Made by a program: the position numbers and the translations under genes. From Fen-1245 sp963835535 (GTDB lineage Bacteria; Gemmatimonadota; Gemmatimonadetes; Gemmatimonadales; JACORV01), in the NCBI GenBank assembly GCA_963835535.1, contig CAWIFL010000008.1, forward strand, positions 1-64,000: a stretch of 64,000 nucleotides of DNA, written 5' to 3'. This document shows positions 17,454 through 26,010 of the stretch, one piece after another. Position 1 is the stretch's first letter. Each line of letters begins with the position of its first letter. The notes under the pieces are model-generated. The model did no database searches, was not told the DNA's origin, and saw only the letters and a program-made list of their open reading frames with translations.

Positions 17454-19079
17454 CTACCGCGACCGTTCCCCGAAGGCGGAGATCAGGGGCGCCGGATCGG
17501 GTCCCTTGCCCAGGGCGTGCGCCTCGCACGCGGCGTAGACCGTCCGCATCTCCGCGTAGACGGCGACGTGTTCCGGGATCGGCCGCACGGTGCTCGCGGG
17601 CCACGGCTCCGTGAAGCCCGCGACGACCTCCGGCCACAGCATCTCGTGGCCGCGCGCCAGCTCGTCGGCGTGGTACGCCCGGAGCGCCGCGCCCAGCGCC
17701 GCCGAGTTCCCGCCGCCCACGACGCAGACGTCGGCGCCGAACACGTCCGCCATCACCTGGAGGATGGCCGGGTTCTGCGACGCGCCACCGGTCGCGTGGA
17801 TCCGGTCGACCGTGACGCCCATCCACGCCGAGTGGATCGCGAGGGAGAGCATCTGCGCCTCGACCACCGCCCGCACGTTCCCCTCGGCGTCGGAGGGATC
17901 GAGCCCGTAGCGCCGCGGGCCCGCCTCCAGCACCGTCGGCGTGATCTCCGGGTCGAACCAGGGCAGGAGAATGGCGCCGCCGTTCCCCGCCGGCCGCCCG
18001 CCGAGCGCGTGCGCGAAGCTCTGCCAGTCGAGCCCGTGCTCGTCGCGGATCCGCTCGCGCGCGAGCGAGCCGTTCTTGCAGCAGATGAGCGGCATGTACC
18101 CGCCGGTCGGCGAGCCGAAGACGTGCCCGGTGCCGGACGGGTCGTAGCACGCCCTCGGCACGATCCCGAACAGCGTGTCCGAGGTGCCGAGGGAGATGGC
18201 GATCCGCCCCTCCCGCACGATCCCGGTGCCGACCAGGGAGCAGGGGTTGTCGCCCGACCACGCCACGACCTTCGCCGCGGGAAATCCGTGCCGCGCGCGC
18301 CAGTAGGTGGCGAGCGGGCCCACCACGGTCCACGACGCCGCGATCGGCGGGAGCTTCGCCTCGAGGTCCGGCGCGGTCGCGGCCAGCGCCTCGGGCGCCC
18401 ATCGCGCCCGCGCCAGATCCATCAGGTTCATCCCCGAGCCGTCGCCCGGCTCGATCGGCGCGTCGAAGCCCACCAGCAGCGACGCCGCGTACGAGGACAC
18501 GAGGTGGATCCGGGTTGCGGACCGGTAGGCAGCGGGCAGTTCCTTGAAGAACTTCCGGATCTGCGGCCCGGTGAAGCGCTCGAACGCCCGGGAGCCCGTC
18601 AGCTTCGCCAGCCGCTCCGGCCCGCCCACCGCCGCGGTGATCTCGGCGCACTCGGCGGCCGTGCTCGAGTCCATCCAGATCGGCGACTCCGCGCGCACGA
18701 ACACCCCACGCATCTGGGATTCCAGCGAGCGGGCCGCGTCGAGGGACGCCAGCGCCTGCGCGGCGGCGGCGCCGAAATAGACGCTGCCGTGCTGCTGCCC
18801 CGAGCCGGAGATCGCCCGGATGTCCGCCAGCGCGATCGAGCTGTCGCGCGCGATCATCTCCATCACCCGGTCGAGCGCTTCGGCCCACATCAGCGGCGAG
18901 GAGGTGGCGGTGAGGGGGTCGGTCTGCGGCAGCACGCCGTGCCGCGTGCCGTACTGCGGGAGGCTGGCGTCGAAGTCGAGGGATTCCTCGAACGCCACGC
19001 GCCGCTCCCGGCCCGACACCTCGATGGCCAGCGCCGTGAGGCTCTGCGTGCTCAGGTCGAGGCCGAGGTAGACGGGCAT
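17454..19079 (-). CDS. xylB: Xylulokinase
   Basis: The 541-aa FGGY kinase phosphorylates D-xylulose to D-xylulose-5-phosphate. Motifs include 'GLDLSTQSLTALAIE' (phosphate loop), 'ISGSGQQHGSVYF' for substrate contact, 'WMDSSTAAEC', 'SGDNPCSLVGTG' with the catalytic Asp, 'ISLGTSDT' and 'HATGGASQNPAILQVMADV'. The 'QQHG' and 'WMDSST' motifs separate it from ribulokinase and glycerol kinase. It is divergent from the glycoside-hydrolase genes at 19181 across 101 bp and serves the same entry point into the pentose phosphate pathway as AraBD. Confidence 0.93.
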   Translation of the reverse strand: MPVYLGLDLSTQSLTALAIEVSGRERRVAFEESLDFDASLPQYGTRHGVLPQTDPLTATSSPLMWAEALDRVMEMIARDSSIALADIRAISGSGQQHGSVYFGAAAAQALASLDAARSLESQMRGVFVRAESPIWMDSSTAAECAEITAAVGGPERLAKLTGSRAFERFTGPQIRKFFKELPAAYRSATRIHLVSSYAASLLVGFDAPIEPGDGSGMNLMDLARARWAPEALAATAPDLEAKLPPIAASWTVVGPLATYWRARHGFPAAKVVAWSGDNPCSLVGTGIVREGRIAISLGTSDTLFGIVPRACYDPSGTGHVFGSPTGGYMPLICCKNGSLARERIRDEHGLDWQSFAHALGGRPAGNGGAILLPWFDPEITPTVLEAGPRRYGLDPSDAEGNVRAVVEAQMLSLAIHSAWMGVTVDRIHATGGASQNPAILQVMADVFGADVCVVGGGNSAALGAALRAYHADELARGHEMLWPEVVAGFTEPWPASTVRPIPEHVAVYAEMRTVYAACEAHALGKGPDPAPLISAFGERSR

Positions 19080-19180
19080 GGCCCGCCAAAGATGGGCCGC
19101 CCCGGTGGCGCGAGCAAGCGCCGCGCAGCATCATTCGACTTCATGCGCACCCATCCGCAACCCCCATCGCGCCGCGGCTG

Positions 19181-20959
19181 ATGCTCGACGACCTCACCCG
19201 CCGTGACTGGGTCAAGCTGGTGGGCGCCGCCGGCGCCGGCTCGCTGATCGCGCCCAGGCTGGGCGCCGCGCCGCGGCACGACCCGGCGATCCTGCCGCTG
19301 ACGTCCACGAGCGAGGTCTTCGTCCCCGGCCGCGGCCGGACCTTCCAGAAGTTCTCCTTCGACTTCCCCGAGCCGAGCGTCGAGTTCGGCGGCTACCGGT
19401 TCGGCTTCCTCGTCTTCACGCGCGAGAACGTGTACGGCCTCGACGCCGCCCTGATGGTCGCGGAGGAAGCAGAGGACGCGCTCACCCTGGCCGCCTCGGG
19501 CCTGGTCTGGGCCGGCGGGCAGGCGTCAGCGCCGGGGCGCCTGGTCGCGCACTTCCGGCAGAGCGGCGACGCGATCGAGTGGGACGTCACGGCGGACATG
19601 GACCAGCCGATCAAGAGCGTGACCACGGTGATCCGCGGCATCCCGCGCGGGAAGATCTCGAGCGGCGGCGGCCGTCCGTTCGACCCGAAGGACGACGAGC
19701 TGCTGTACGGCTATCCGTTCGGCGCGGGCGACCTGTTCGGCGGGAACACGGCGTGGGGCATGAGCACGCCGTTCGTCGCGGTCGAGGCCGGCGACGCCGA
19801 CTTCCGGTATCTGTCATCGCTCGACGACCGGGTGCGGGCCAAGCGCTTCTTCTTCCAGCCGGGCGAGACGGGGTACCGCGTCGAGGCAGTGTTCGAAGCG
19901 GAGGGCTGGCTCGACCAGCAGCGGCTGGCGGTGCCCACCTGGCGGCTGGGGCGGACGACGACGCTCGAGGCGGCGACCGAGGCCCACTACGCGCACCTCG
20001 AGCGCGCGTACGGGATCCCCACCTGGGAATCGCGCGACGACGTGCCCGCGTGGCTCCGGGACGTGGGGCTGGTGCTGGCGCTCCACGGCATGCACTACAC
20101 CGGCTACGCCTTCAACGACTTCGCGCGGATGCTGGAGATCCTGCAGTGGGCCGCGCCGCAGTTCCCCGCCGAGCGCACGCTCGTCTTCCTCCCGGCGTGG
20201 GACGGCCGCTACTACTGGAACTATCCGGCCTACCGCGCCGACGAGCGGCTGGGAGGAGAGGCGGGGCTGAAGCGGCTGGTGGACCAGGGGCACCAGCTGG
20301 GATACCGGTTCATGCCGATGTTCGGGATGAACGCCGCGAACCGGCGGCAGCGGGAGTTCCGGAACGTCGCCGACGCCGCGACCTATCGCATCGACGGCGA
20401 CCGGTTCGACCTCGACTGGGTGGACTGGGACAACGACCGCCACCAGGAGGGGTGGCTGTCGTACATGAACCTCGGCGTGGACTCGTGGCGGGAGTGGCTG
20501 AACGCCCGGATCGTGGACACGATCGAGCGCTACCGGATGGACGCGTACTTCCTCGACATCTCGGCGGGGTGGATGAACAACACGCAGGCCGACATGCACG
20601 AGGGGACCCGACGACTCGTCGCCGAGCTGCGCGGCACCCACCCCGAGGTCCTCGCCTGCGGCGAATTCCACTACGACGCGCTGCTCGGCTTCATCCCGCT
20701 CTTCCACGTCTATTCCCCGCAGGCCACGAAGTACGCGCGCTTCTTCTCGCACCTCAGCCATCCGGCGCCGGGGCGCGGCAGCTCGGGGGTGCACGAGTCG
20801 GGGTTCGGGACCTTCGACGCCGCCACCCTTGGCATGGGCCAGGGGAGCGGCGGCGGACCCATCCCGACGATCACGGTGGTGGACGACACCTTCACGACGT
20901 ACAAGGACCAGTTCGCCGCGGCGCTCGCCCGGGCCAGGCAGATCGGAGAGATCCCATGA
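19181..20959 (+). CDS. Tat-exported TIM-barrel protein, candidate glycoside hydrolase
   Basis: The 592-aa protein begins 'LTRRDWVKLVGAAGAGS', a twin-arginine signal. Residues about 40-270 are a beta-sandwich. Residues about 285-560 look like a TIM barrel of the DUF6259/alpha-galactosidase-like type: 'HGMHYTGYAFNDF', 'PMFGMNAANRR', 'YMNLGVDSWREWL', then 'MDAYFLDISAGWM' and 'LACGEFHYDALLG', which could supply nucleophile and acid. The stop overlaps the GH127 start (ATGA). It probably acts outside the cytoplasm on the same polysaccharide as GH127. The linkage cut is unknown. Confidence 0.7.
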   Translation: MLDDLTRRDWVKLVGAAGAGSLIAPRLGAAPRHDPAILPLTSTSEVFVPGRGRTFQKFSFDFPEPSVEFGGYRFGFLVFTRENVYGLDAALMVAEEAEDALTLAASGLVWAGGQASAPGRLVAHFRQSGDAIEWDVTADMDQPIKSVTTVIRGIPRGKISSGGGRPFDPKDDELLYGYPFGAGDLFGGNTAWGMSTPFVAVEAGDADFRYLSSLDDRVRAKRFFFQPGETGYRVEAVFEAEGWLDQQRLAVPTWRLGRTTTLEAATEAHYAHLERAYGIPTWESRDDVPAWLRDVGLVLALHGMHYTGYAFNDFARMLEILQWAAPQFPAERTLVFLPAWDGRYYWNYPAYRADERLGGEAGLKRLVDQGHQLGYRFMPMFGMNAANRRQREFRNVADAATYRIDGDRFDLDWVDWDNDRHQEGWLSYMNLGVDSWREWLNARIVDTIERYRMDAYFLDISAGWMNNTQADMHEGTRRLVAELRGTHPEVLACGEFHYDALLGFIPLFHVYSPQATKYARFFSHLSHPAPGRGSSGVHESGFGTFDAATLGMGQGSGGGPIPTITVVDDTFTTYKDQFAAALARARQIGEIP

Positions 20960-22851
20960 AGCGACGCGAGTTCCTCGCCTCGACCGTCCTGACGGCCGCG
21001 TCCGCCGCGCTGCCGCTCCGCATCCGCCGGTTCCAGGGCGAGAGCGCCGCTCCCAGACCGGCGGCCCTGCCCTTCGACCTCGCGCGCGTGCGTCTCGGCG
21101 CGGGGCCGTTCAAGGACGCGCTGGACGTGAACCGCCGCTTCCTCATGGCCCAGGAGGAAGACCGGCTGCTGCACATGTTCCGCGTCACCGCGGGCCAGCC
21201 GACGTCCGCCGAGCCGCTGGGCGGCTGGGAAGCGCCGGAGAACGAGCTGCGCGGGCACTACACCGGCCACTACCTCTCGGCGTGCGCGCTGATGGCGGCG
21301 CAGACGGGCGATGCGGAGGTGAAGGCGCGCGGCGAGCACGTCGTCGAGGAACTGGCGAAGTGCCAGCAGGCGAACGGCTACCTCTCGGCCTTCCCCGAAG
21401 AGTTCTTCGACCGGCTGCGCGCGGGCCGGCCGGTGTGGGCGCCGTTCTACACGCTGCACAAGATCATGGCGGGACTGCTCGACACCTATCAGCTCTCGGG
21501 GAACGCGCAGGCGCTGACGGTGCTCCAGGGGATGGCGCGCTGGACCTCGGCGTGGACGCAGCCGCTCGGCGACTACGAGATGCAGCGCGTCCTCGAGCGC
21601 GAGTACGGCGGGATGAACGAGATGCTCTACAACCTCTCCGCCGTCCCGGGCAACGAGCGGTACCGCTGGCTCGCGCACCGGTTCGACCACGAGCGCTTCT
21701 TCGCGCCGCTGGCCGAGGGGCGCGACGAGCTGAAGGGACTGCACGGCAACACCAACATCCCGAAGGTGGTCGGCGCCGCGCGCCGCTACGAGCTGACGGG
21801 GGACGAACGCTCCCGGCGGATCGCCGAGTACTTCTGGCGCGAGATCACGACCCGGCGCGCCTACGCCACCGGCGGCACGACCAACGGCGAGGGGTGGGAG
21901 ACCGATCCGGGCCTCCTGGCCGGGCAGCTTTCCGGCTACACGCAGGAGGACTGCACCACCTACAACATGCTGAAGCTCACGCGCCACCTGTTCGGGTGGA
22001 CGGCCGACGCCGCGGTCGCCGACTACTACGAGCGCGCGCTGTTCAACGGGATCCTCGGCAGCCAGCATCCGGCGGACGGGGAGAAGCTGTACTACGTCTC
22101 GCTCGCGCCGGGGCTGTGGAAGCTGTTCGGCACACCGACCCAGGACTACTGGTGCTGCACCGGGACGATGAGCGAGGCGTTCGCGAAGCTCGGCGACAGC
22201 ATCTACTTCCACGACGACGCGGGGCTCTGGGTCAACTTGTTCATCGCGTCCGAGGTGGACTGGAGCGAGAAGGGCGTGCGCGTCACGCAGGAGACCGCCT
22301 TCCCCGCGAGCGACCGGACGACGCTGACGGTGCACGCCGCGCGGCCGACGCGCTTCGCGCTCCGCGTGCGCGTGCCGTACTGGGCGACCGGGGAGAACGG
22401 TGCGACGCTGAACGGCCGCGCGCTCGAGGGCTTCGCGGCGCCGGCGGGCTACTACGTGCTCGAGCGGACCTGGCGCGACGGGGACAAGCTCGAAGTGCGG
22501 CTCCCGATGGGCCTGCACGCGCATCCGATGCCGGACGACCCGACGCTGGTTGCCATGATGTACGGGCCGCTGGTCCTGGCCGGGAAGCTCGGCACCGATG
22601 GCCTCACGCCGTCCACCCTGCGCGCGCCGCCGACCAAGCCGCGCACGGTCCCCGAGTACACGCTGCCGCCGGTGAGCGCCCCGGCGTTCACGGGGTCAAC
22701 CGACGATCTCGCGGCCTGGGTGCATCCGGTGGAGGGGAGTGCGCTGGAGTTCCGCACCGCGGGCCAGGCGCAGGACGTCACGCTCGTGCCGTTCCACACG
22801 ATCTTCGACGAGCGCTACGCGATCTACTGGAAGCTCGACAAGGCGGGCTGA
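20956..22851 (+). CDS. GH127 beta-L-arabinofuranosidase
   Basis: This 631-aa enzyme releases L-arabinofuranose from plant glycoproteins or pectic side chains. 'MKRREFLAS' is a Tat signal. The (alpha/alpha)6-barrel matches GH127/DUF1680: 'ELRGHYTGHYLSACALM', 'YTLHKIMAGLLDTYQ', 'EYGGMNE', 'HGNTNIPKV'. The zinc-cysteine site seen in HypBA1 is intact: E331-x-C333 in 'QEDCTTYNML' and C400-C401 in 'YWCCTGTMSE'. A C-terminal beta-domain follows residue about 440. It overlaps the preceding gene by 4 nt. Its product is the likely substrate of the symporter/isomerase/AraB/AraD genes 10 kb upstream. Confidence 0.9.
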   Translation: MKRREFLASTVLTAASAALPLRIRRFQGESAAPRPAALPFDLARVRLGAGPFKDALDVNRRFLMAQEEDRLLHMFRVTAGQPTSAEPLGGWEAPENELRGHYTGHYLSACALMAAQTGDAEVKARGEHVVEELAKCQQANGYLSAFPEEFFDRLRAGRPVWAPFYTLHKIMAGLLDTYQLSGNAQALTVLQGMARWTSAWTQPLGDYEMQRVLEREYGGMNEMLYNLSAVPGNERYRWLAHRFDHERFFAPLAEGRDELKGLHGNTNIPKVVGAARRYELTGDERSRRIAEYFWREITTRRAYATGGTTNGEGWETDPGLLAGQLSGYTQEDCTTYNMLKLTRHLFGWTADAAVADYYERALFNGILGSQHPADGEKLYYVSLAPGLWKLFGTPTQDYWCCTGTMSEAFAKLGDSIYFHDDAGLWVNLFIASEVDWSEKGVRVTQETAFPASDRTTLTVHAARPTRFALRVRVPYWATGENGATLNGRALEGFAAPAGYYVLERTWRDGDKLEVRLPMGLHAHPMPDDPTLVAMMYGPLVLAGKLGTDGLTPSTLRAPPTKPRTVPEYTLPPVSAPAFTGSTDDLAAWVHPVEGSALEFRTAGQAQDVTLVPFHTIFDERYAIYWKLDKAG

Positions 22852-22854
22852 CCG

Positions 22855-23307
22855 ATGTCCCTGCGCGAGATCGCTCCGGTTCTGCAGATCGCCCTGGGGC
22901 CCGTGATCCTGATCTCGGGGATCGGGCTGATCCTGCTCTCGATGACCAACCGCCTCGGGCGCCTGATCGACCGCTCCCGCCTGCTGTCGGAGGCGCGGCG
23001 CACGGCGACCGAGGCGGACCAGGAGCGCGTCGAGGCGCAGATCGCGGTGCTCTCGACCCGCGCGCGCTACATGCGCCGCGCGATCGTCCTGGCGGTGGTG
23101 AGCCTGCTGTTCGCCGCCGTGCTCGTGCTCACGCTGTTTCTCGCGGCGGTGCTCCGGTGGGACGCCGTGATCGTGGTCGTCGCGCTCTTCGCCTGCTGCA
23201 TCATCGCGCTGATCGCATCGCTGCTGGCCTTCCTCAGGGACGTCAACCAGTCGCTGACCGCGATCAAGCTGGAGCTCGGGCCGTACTACCGGCCGGAGCG
23301 GCCCTAG
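22855..23307 (+). CDS. DUF2721 membrane protein
   Basis: The 150-aa protein has three hydrophobic segments (about residues 8-30, 76-100 and 105-130). The first is followed by 'MTNRLGRLIDRSRLL', the recognisable signature of DUF2721, and a charged cytoplasmic helix. Function is unknown. It starts 3 bp after the GH127 stop and so may be carried on the same transcript without being related in function. Its TAG is directly adjacent to the stop of the convergent ygbA-like gene (TAGCTA). Confidence 0.85.
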   Translation: MSLREIAPVLQIALGPVILISGIGLILLSMTNRLGRLIDRSRLLSEARRTATEADQERVEAQIAVLSTRARYMRRAIVLAVVSLLFAAVLVLTLFLAAVLRWDAVIVVVALFACCIIALIASLLAFLRDVNQSLTAIKLELGPYYRPERP

Positions 23308-23664
23308 CTACGACGCGATGCGGGCCTTGCGGGGAGGGATCTCGGCGGGCGCCGGACGGCGCCCGTCGACCAGGTGCATCACTGCCAGGATCGGGTGCCG
23401 CCTCAGCATCCGCGGGCCGGCGTAGCGCATGACGTCGCGCACGGCTTCGCGCTTCTCGCGCTTGTAGCAGTGGATCGGGCAGTTGACGCAGGTCGGCTTC
23501 TCGGGGCCGTAGACGCATCGGTCGAGCCGCTCGCTCGCGTACGCCTCGAGCGCCGCGCACTCCTCGCACAACCCCGCGGTCCGATGGTGGTCGCGACAGT
23601 AGATCGCGATCATCGCCGCGATGGTGCGGCGCTCGCGCCGTAGTCTCGCCCGTGCCCGGAGCAT
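23308..23664 (-). CDS. ygbA: YgbA-like 'nitrous oxide-stimulated promoter' family protein
   Basis: This 118-aa soluble protein has the YgbA family layout: an N-terminal basic helix, 'AIYCRDHH....GLCEECAALEAYA..RLDRCVYGPEKPTCVNCPIHCYK', with at least six conserved cysteines and two histidines that suggest a metal or Fe-S site, and 'MRYAGPRML..HPILA..H'. In enterobacteria the gene is induced by nitric oxide through NsrR. Here it sits beside a norB remnant, consistent with a former NO-detoxification cluster. There is no clear Shine-Dalgarno before ATG 23664; an AT-rich stretch 12-26 bases upstream (23676-23689) ends in ATCAA when read on this strand, a half-match to an FNR-type box. Confidence 0.8.
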   Translation of the reverse strand: MLRARARLRRERRTIAAMIAIYCRDHHRTAGLCEECAALEAYASERLDRCVYGPEKPTCVNCPIHCYKREKREAVRDVMRYAGPRMLRRHPILAVMHLVDGRRPAPAEIPPRKARIAS

Positions 23665-23730
23665 TCCGACTAATCTTGATTGCAAAAACTGAGCCCAGGT
23701 CGCGACACTCCACAGGCCGCCCAGAGACAC

Positions 23731-23756
23731 GCGGGGCGGCGTCGCCGCCGCCCCGC
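23731..23756. terminator. 11-bp hairpin with TCGC tetraloop
   Basis: Positions 23731-23741 pair with 23746-23756 around a 4-nt TCGC loop. It lies 30 bp past the stop of the norB remnant, in the direction of that gene's transcription, and upstream of ygbA. It is a T-less, GC-rich terminator of the same design as the one at 26011-26034. Confidence 0.6.
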
Positions 23757-23785
23757 TGAATTGTCGCGCGCCAGCTACCGCGCGC

Positions 23786-24370
23786 CTAGATGACCACGCC
23801 TCCGGCCGGCGCCGGCTGCGCCGCCGGCTTCCCCGCCAGGAAGTCCCACAGGAACGCCAGCACACCGGGGAGGAAGAGCACGAGCCCGGCGGCCCAGACC
23901 CAGAAGATCCAGAAGCTGACGTACTCCGTCCGCACGGTCATGAAGTCCATCCCCAGCATGCGGACCAGGTAGGTCTGCACCACGCCCGCGATGGTGAACG
24001 CGAGCACCATCGTCAGCATCCCGATGCACATCAGCCAGAACGCCCACATCGCCCGCCGCTGGCCGTAGCGCTCCATCCCGCGCAGCCGCGGCACCATGTA
24101 GTACATCGCCGCGATCACCAGCATCGCGAACGCGCCGAAGAAGGCGAAGTGGCCGTGCGACGCCGTCACCTGCGTGCCGTGCGTCCACTTGTTGATCTGC
24201 GGGAGCGTCATCGCGAAGCCCCAGATGCCCGCGCCCACCAGGTGCCCGATCGCCGAGCCGCCGAGCCAGTACCAGGTCACGTGGTTCACGGGCTCCGGGT
24301 GGCGGTGCTTCATGTGCGTGAAGGTGTCCCACACCATCAGCACCAGCGGCAGCGGTGCCGCAAGCCGCAC
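23786..24370 (-). pseudogene. norB: 3' remnant of nitric oxide reductase norB
   Basis: The 194-aa frame matches only the C-terminal about 40% of the NorB haem-copper subunit: 'WYWLGGSAIGHLVGAGIWGF', 'PQINKWTHGTQVTASHGH', 'FAFFGAFAMLVIAAMYYMVPRLRG'. The SHGH motif that binds the low-spin and active-site haems is kept. The preceding helices with the FeB histidines are absent, and upstream of 24370 the sequence turns into a divergent lipoprotein promoter region with no homologous frame. No norC lies nearby. It cannot form an active reductase and is either a deletion relic or the product of a misjoin. Confidence 0.75.
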
Positions 24371-24469
24371 CTCCTAACGCCCGCCTAACGGCCGACATCT
24401 AGATTAGGCGTGCTCGATCAGGACGTTCTGCTCACCCGACCGTGCGGCCAGCGACACCAGGAGTCCTCC

Positions 24470-25279
24470 ATGCGTGCTCCTCTCCTGCCGGCCCTGTTCC
24501 TCCTCGCCACCCTGGGCCCCGCTCTCACCGCCGGGTGCGCGAGGACGCCGACGCCGTCGGCCGCTGCCGTGGCCCCCGCTCCCGCGGCCGTGCTCTTGCG
24601 ACTGCGGCTTCGTGCCGGCGAGGCGCTGCGCTCGGTGACCGTGATGGACACCTACCTCCACATGGGCCCCGAAGAGCCGGCCGCAGGCGACAGCGCGCGA
24701 CCCATGGCGCATGTGACCGAGTTCAGCACCGAGTCGGTGGTCGCGGTCTCGGGCGACACCTTCACCATCGCCCACATCGCGGATTCGAGCCACATGACCA
24801 TGCTGGGCGTCAACCTGCCGATGCCGTCCCTGGACAGCCTGCCCACGCGCGGACTCATGATGACGATGCGGATGAATGGCCGGGGCCGGGTGCTCTCGAT
24901 CCAGATCGAGCGCACGGCGCGCATTGAAGGTCGGATGGCGATGCTCCGCGCGGTGTTGCCGGGCGTCGACAGCTCGGGCGAACTGGGCTACGCCAGCGTC
25001 ACCCTCCTCCCCGAACTGGCGGTGCGCGTCGGCGAGACCTGGGCGGACACGGCGCCGTGTCCGCCCGTCGCGCGCGGCTGCGAGGGCGGCGTAGTGACGA
25101 CGTATCGGCTCGAGCGCGTCGAGCAAAGCGGGGAGCACAGCGTCGCCGTGATCTCCTCGCAGACCGGGACGCCCGCGATGGCGCTGGAGCAGCCCATGGA
25201 GATCACCAGCGGCCCGACGCGCATCGTCGGCGAGAGCGGCTCGACATCGAGGCCGGGTGGGGCGTCGGGCATTCGATGA
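24470..25279 (+). CDS. Lipoprotein, paralogue of the 794 gene; frameshift near its end
   Basis: The signal peptide ends in the lipobox LTAGC. The body has 'MTMRMNGRGRVLSI', 'VRVGETW.D' and 'VVTTYRLERVEQ..EHSVAVIS' blocks in the same order as the secreted protein at 794-1531, to which it is probably paralogous. From about 25215-25240 the conserved ending continues one base back in another frame ('RLDIEAGWGVGHSMTMTG'), which reads on to about 25345 and beyond. The listed stop at 25279 is therefore probably an artefact of one missing base. ATG 24470 has GGAG 6 bases upstream. Confidence 0.65.
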   Translation: MRAPLLPALFLLATLGPALTAGCARTPTPSAAAVAPAPAAVLLRLRLRAGEALRSVTVMDTYLHMGPEEPAAGDSARPMAHVTEFSTESVVAVSGDTFTIAHIADSSHMTMLGVNLPMPSLDSLPTRGLMMTMRMNGRGRVLSIQIERTARIEGRMAMLRAVLPGVDSSGELGYASVTLLPELAVRVGETWADTAPCPPVARGCEGGVVTTYRLERVEQSGEHSVAVISSQTGTPAMALEQPMEITSGPTRIVGESGSTSRPGGASGIR

Positions 25280-25372
25280 CGATGACCGGCACGGCCCATA
25301 CCCAGATGGGCGACGTGTCAATGCGGATGCAGATGCGGGAGACGACTTCCCGCGGCTGCCAGCGCGCCGCGG

Positions 25373-26006
25373 GTGCGAGCGGCGCCGGCGGCGCCGCCGC
25401 AGCGCCACCCGCGGCCCCGCCATCCTGCCGCGTATCCTGATGCGGCGCGGGACCGTTGCGCCACCCGGCACACGTTGGACAGCCTGATCGCCCTCTTCAG
25501 GCACTTCGAGCCGACGCTGGAGTTTCCCGGATGTGCCGGCTCCCGGACGTTGCACCGCGCCGGACTGGGTGACTTCGCAGGGCCGGACAGCGGGCTGCGG
25601 ATCCGGCTGCCTCCCCCGTGGCGGGCCGGCCGCGACGGACAGCACGTTCTTCGGAGACCCGGAGGCGGTGCTGGAGGACTCCGCATCGAGTCGGATCCGG
25701 ATCTCGCGCGTACCGCACCGCCTCGGGACGCGAAAGCCTCAGAATCGGGCAGGCGTACGGGCTGCCGACCGAGCGGCCTCACGCCGGTCCCTGCCGCACG
25801 GGCGCGGGGCTGGAGGGCTCGATCTGGACGTTCTACGGACCGGTCCCGGAGCATGACCGCCGGAGGCCCGCCGCGCTACGTGGCGCTCGGCGATCTGATA
25901 ACGGCAAAGGGCCGCAGGTACCGCATCACCGTGGCGCGCTCGCACGGCCGAGGCGCGGGATCGCGTCGTCCGCATGGTCGCCGACGCGGCGCAGACACCC
26001 CGGTAA
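25373..26006 (+). pseudogene. Hidden secreted-protein gene broken by about four frameshifts
   Basis: No single long frame is convincing here, but coherent blocks follow one another through frames, each shifted by +1: 'GPDSGLRIRLPPPWRA' to about 25625; 'DSTFFGDPEAVLEDSASSRI' to about 25727; 'ESLRIGQAYGLPTERPHAG' with 'GLEGSIWTFYGPVP' to about 25865; 'RYVALGDLITAKGRRYRI' to about 25945; then 'EARDRVVRMVADAAQTPR' ending at TAA 26004. Together they read like one extracytoplasmic protein of about 200 aa. The stop is followed 4 bases later by a strong hairpin, which supports a real gene end. The start is uncertain (25373 is the earliest start of the first frame). Family unknown. Confidence 0.5.
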
Positions 26007-26010
26007 CGAC

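Noticed and set aside
15486..19181. 1231-aa plus-strand frame opposite GT117 and xylB
   Set aside because: Composition is Arg/His/Asp/Glu-rich without domains and it is antisense to two well-supported genes.
19579..20955. Upstream extension of the GH127 frame by more than 450 codons
   Set aside because: That stretch is an out-of-frame reading of the Tat hydrolase gene; the real start is ATG 20956 with a Tat signal and ATGA overlap.
23786..24370. Intact small haem-copper oxidase-like gene
   Set aside because: The similarity begins mid-protein; FeB ligand helices are missing and no upstream homologous frame exists, so it is treated as a remnant.
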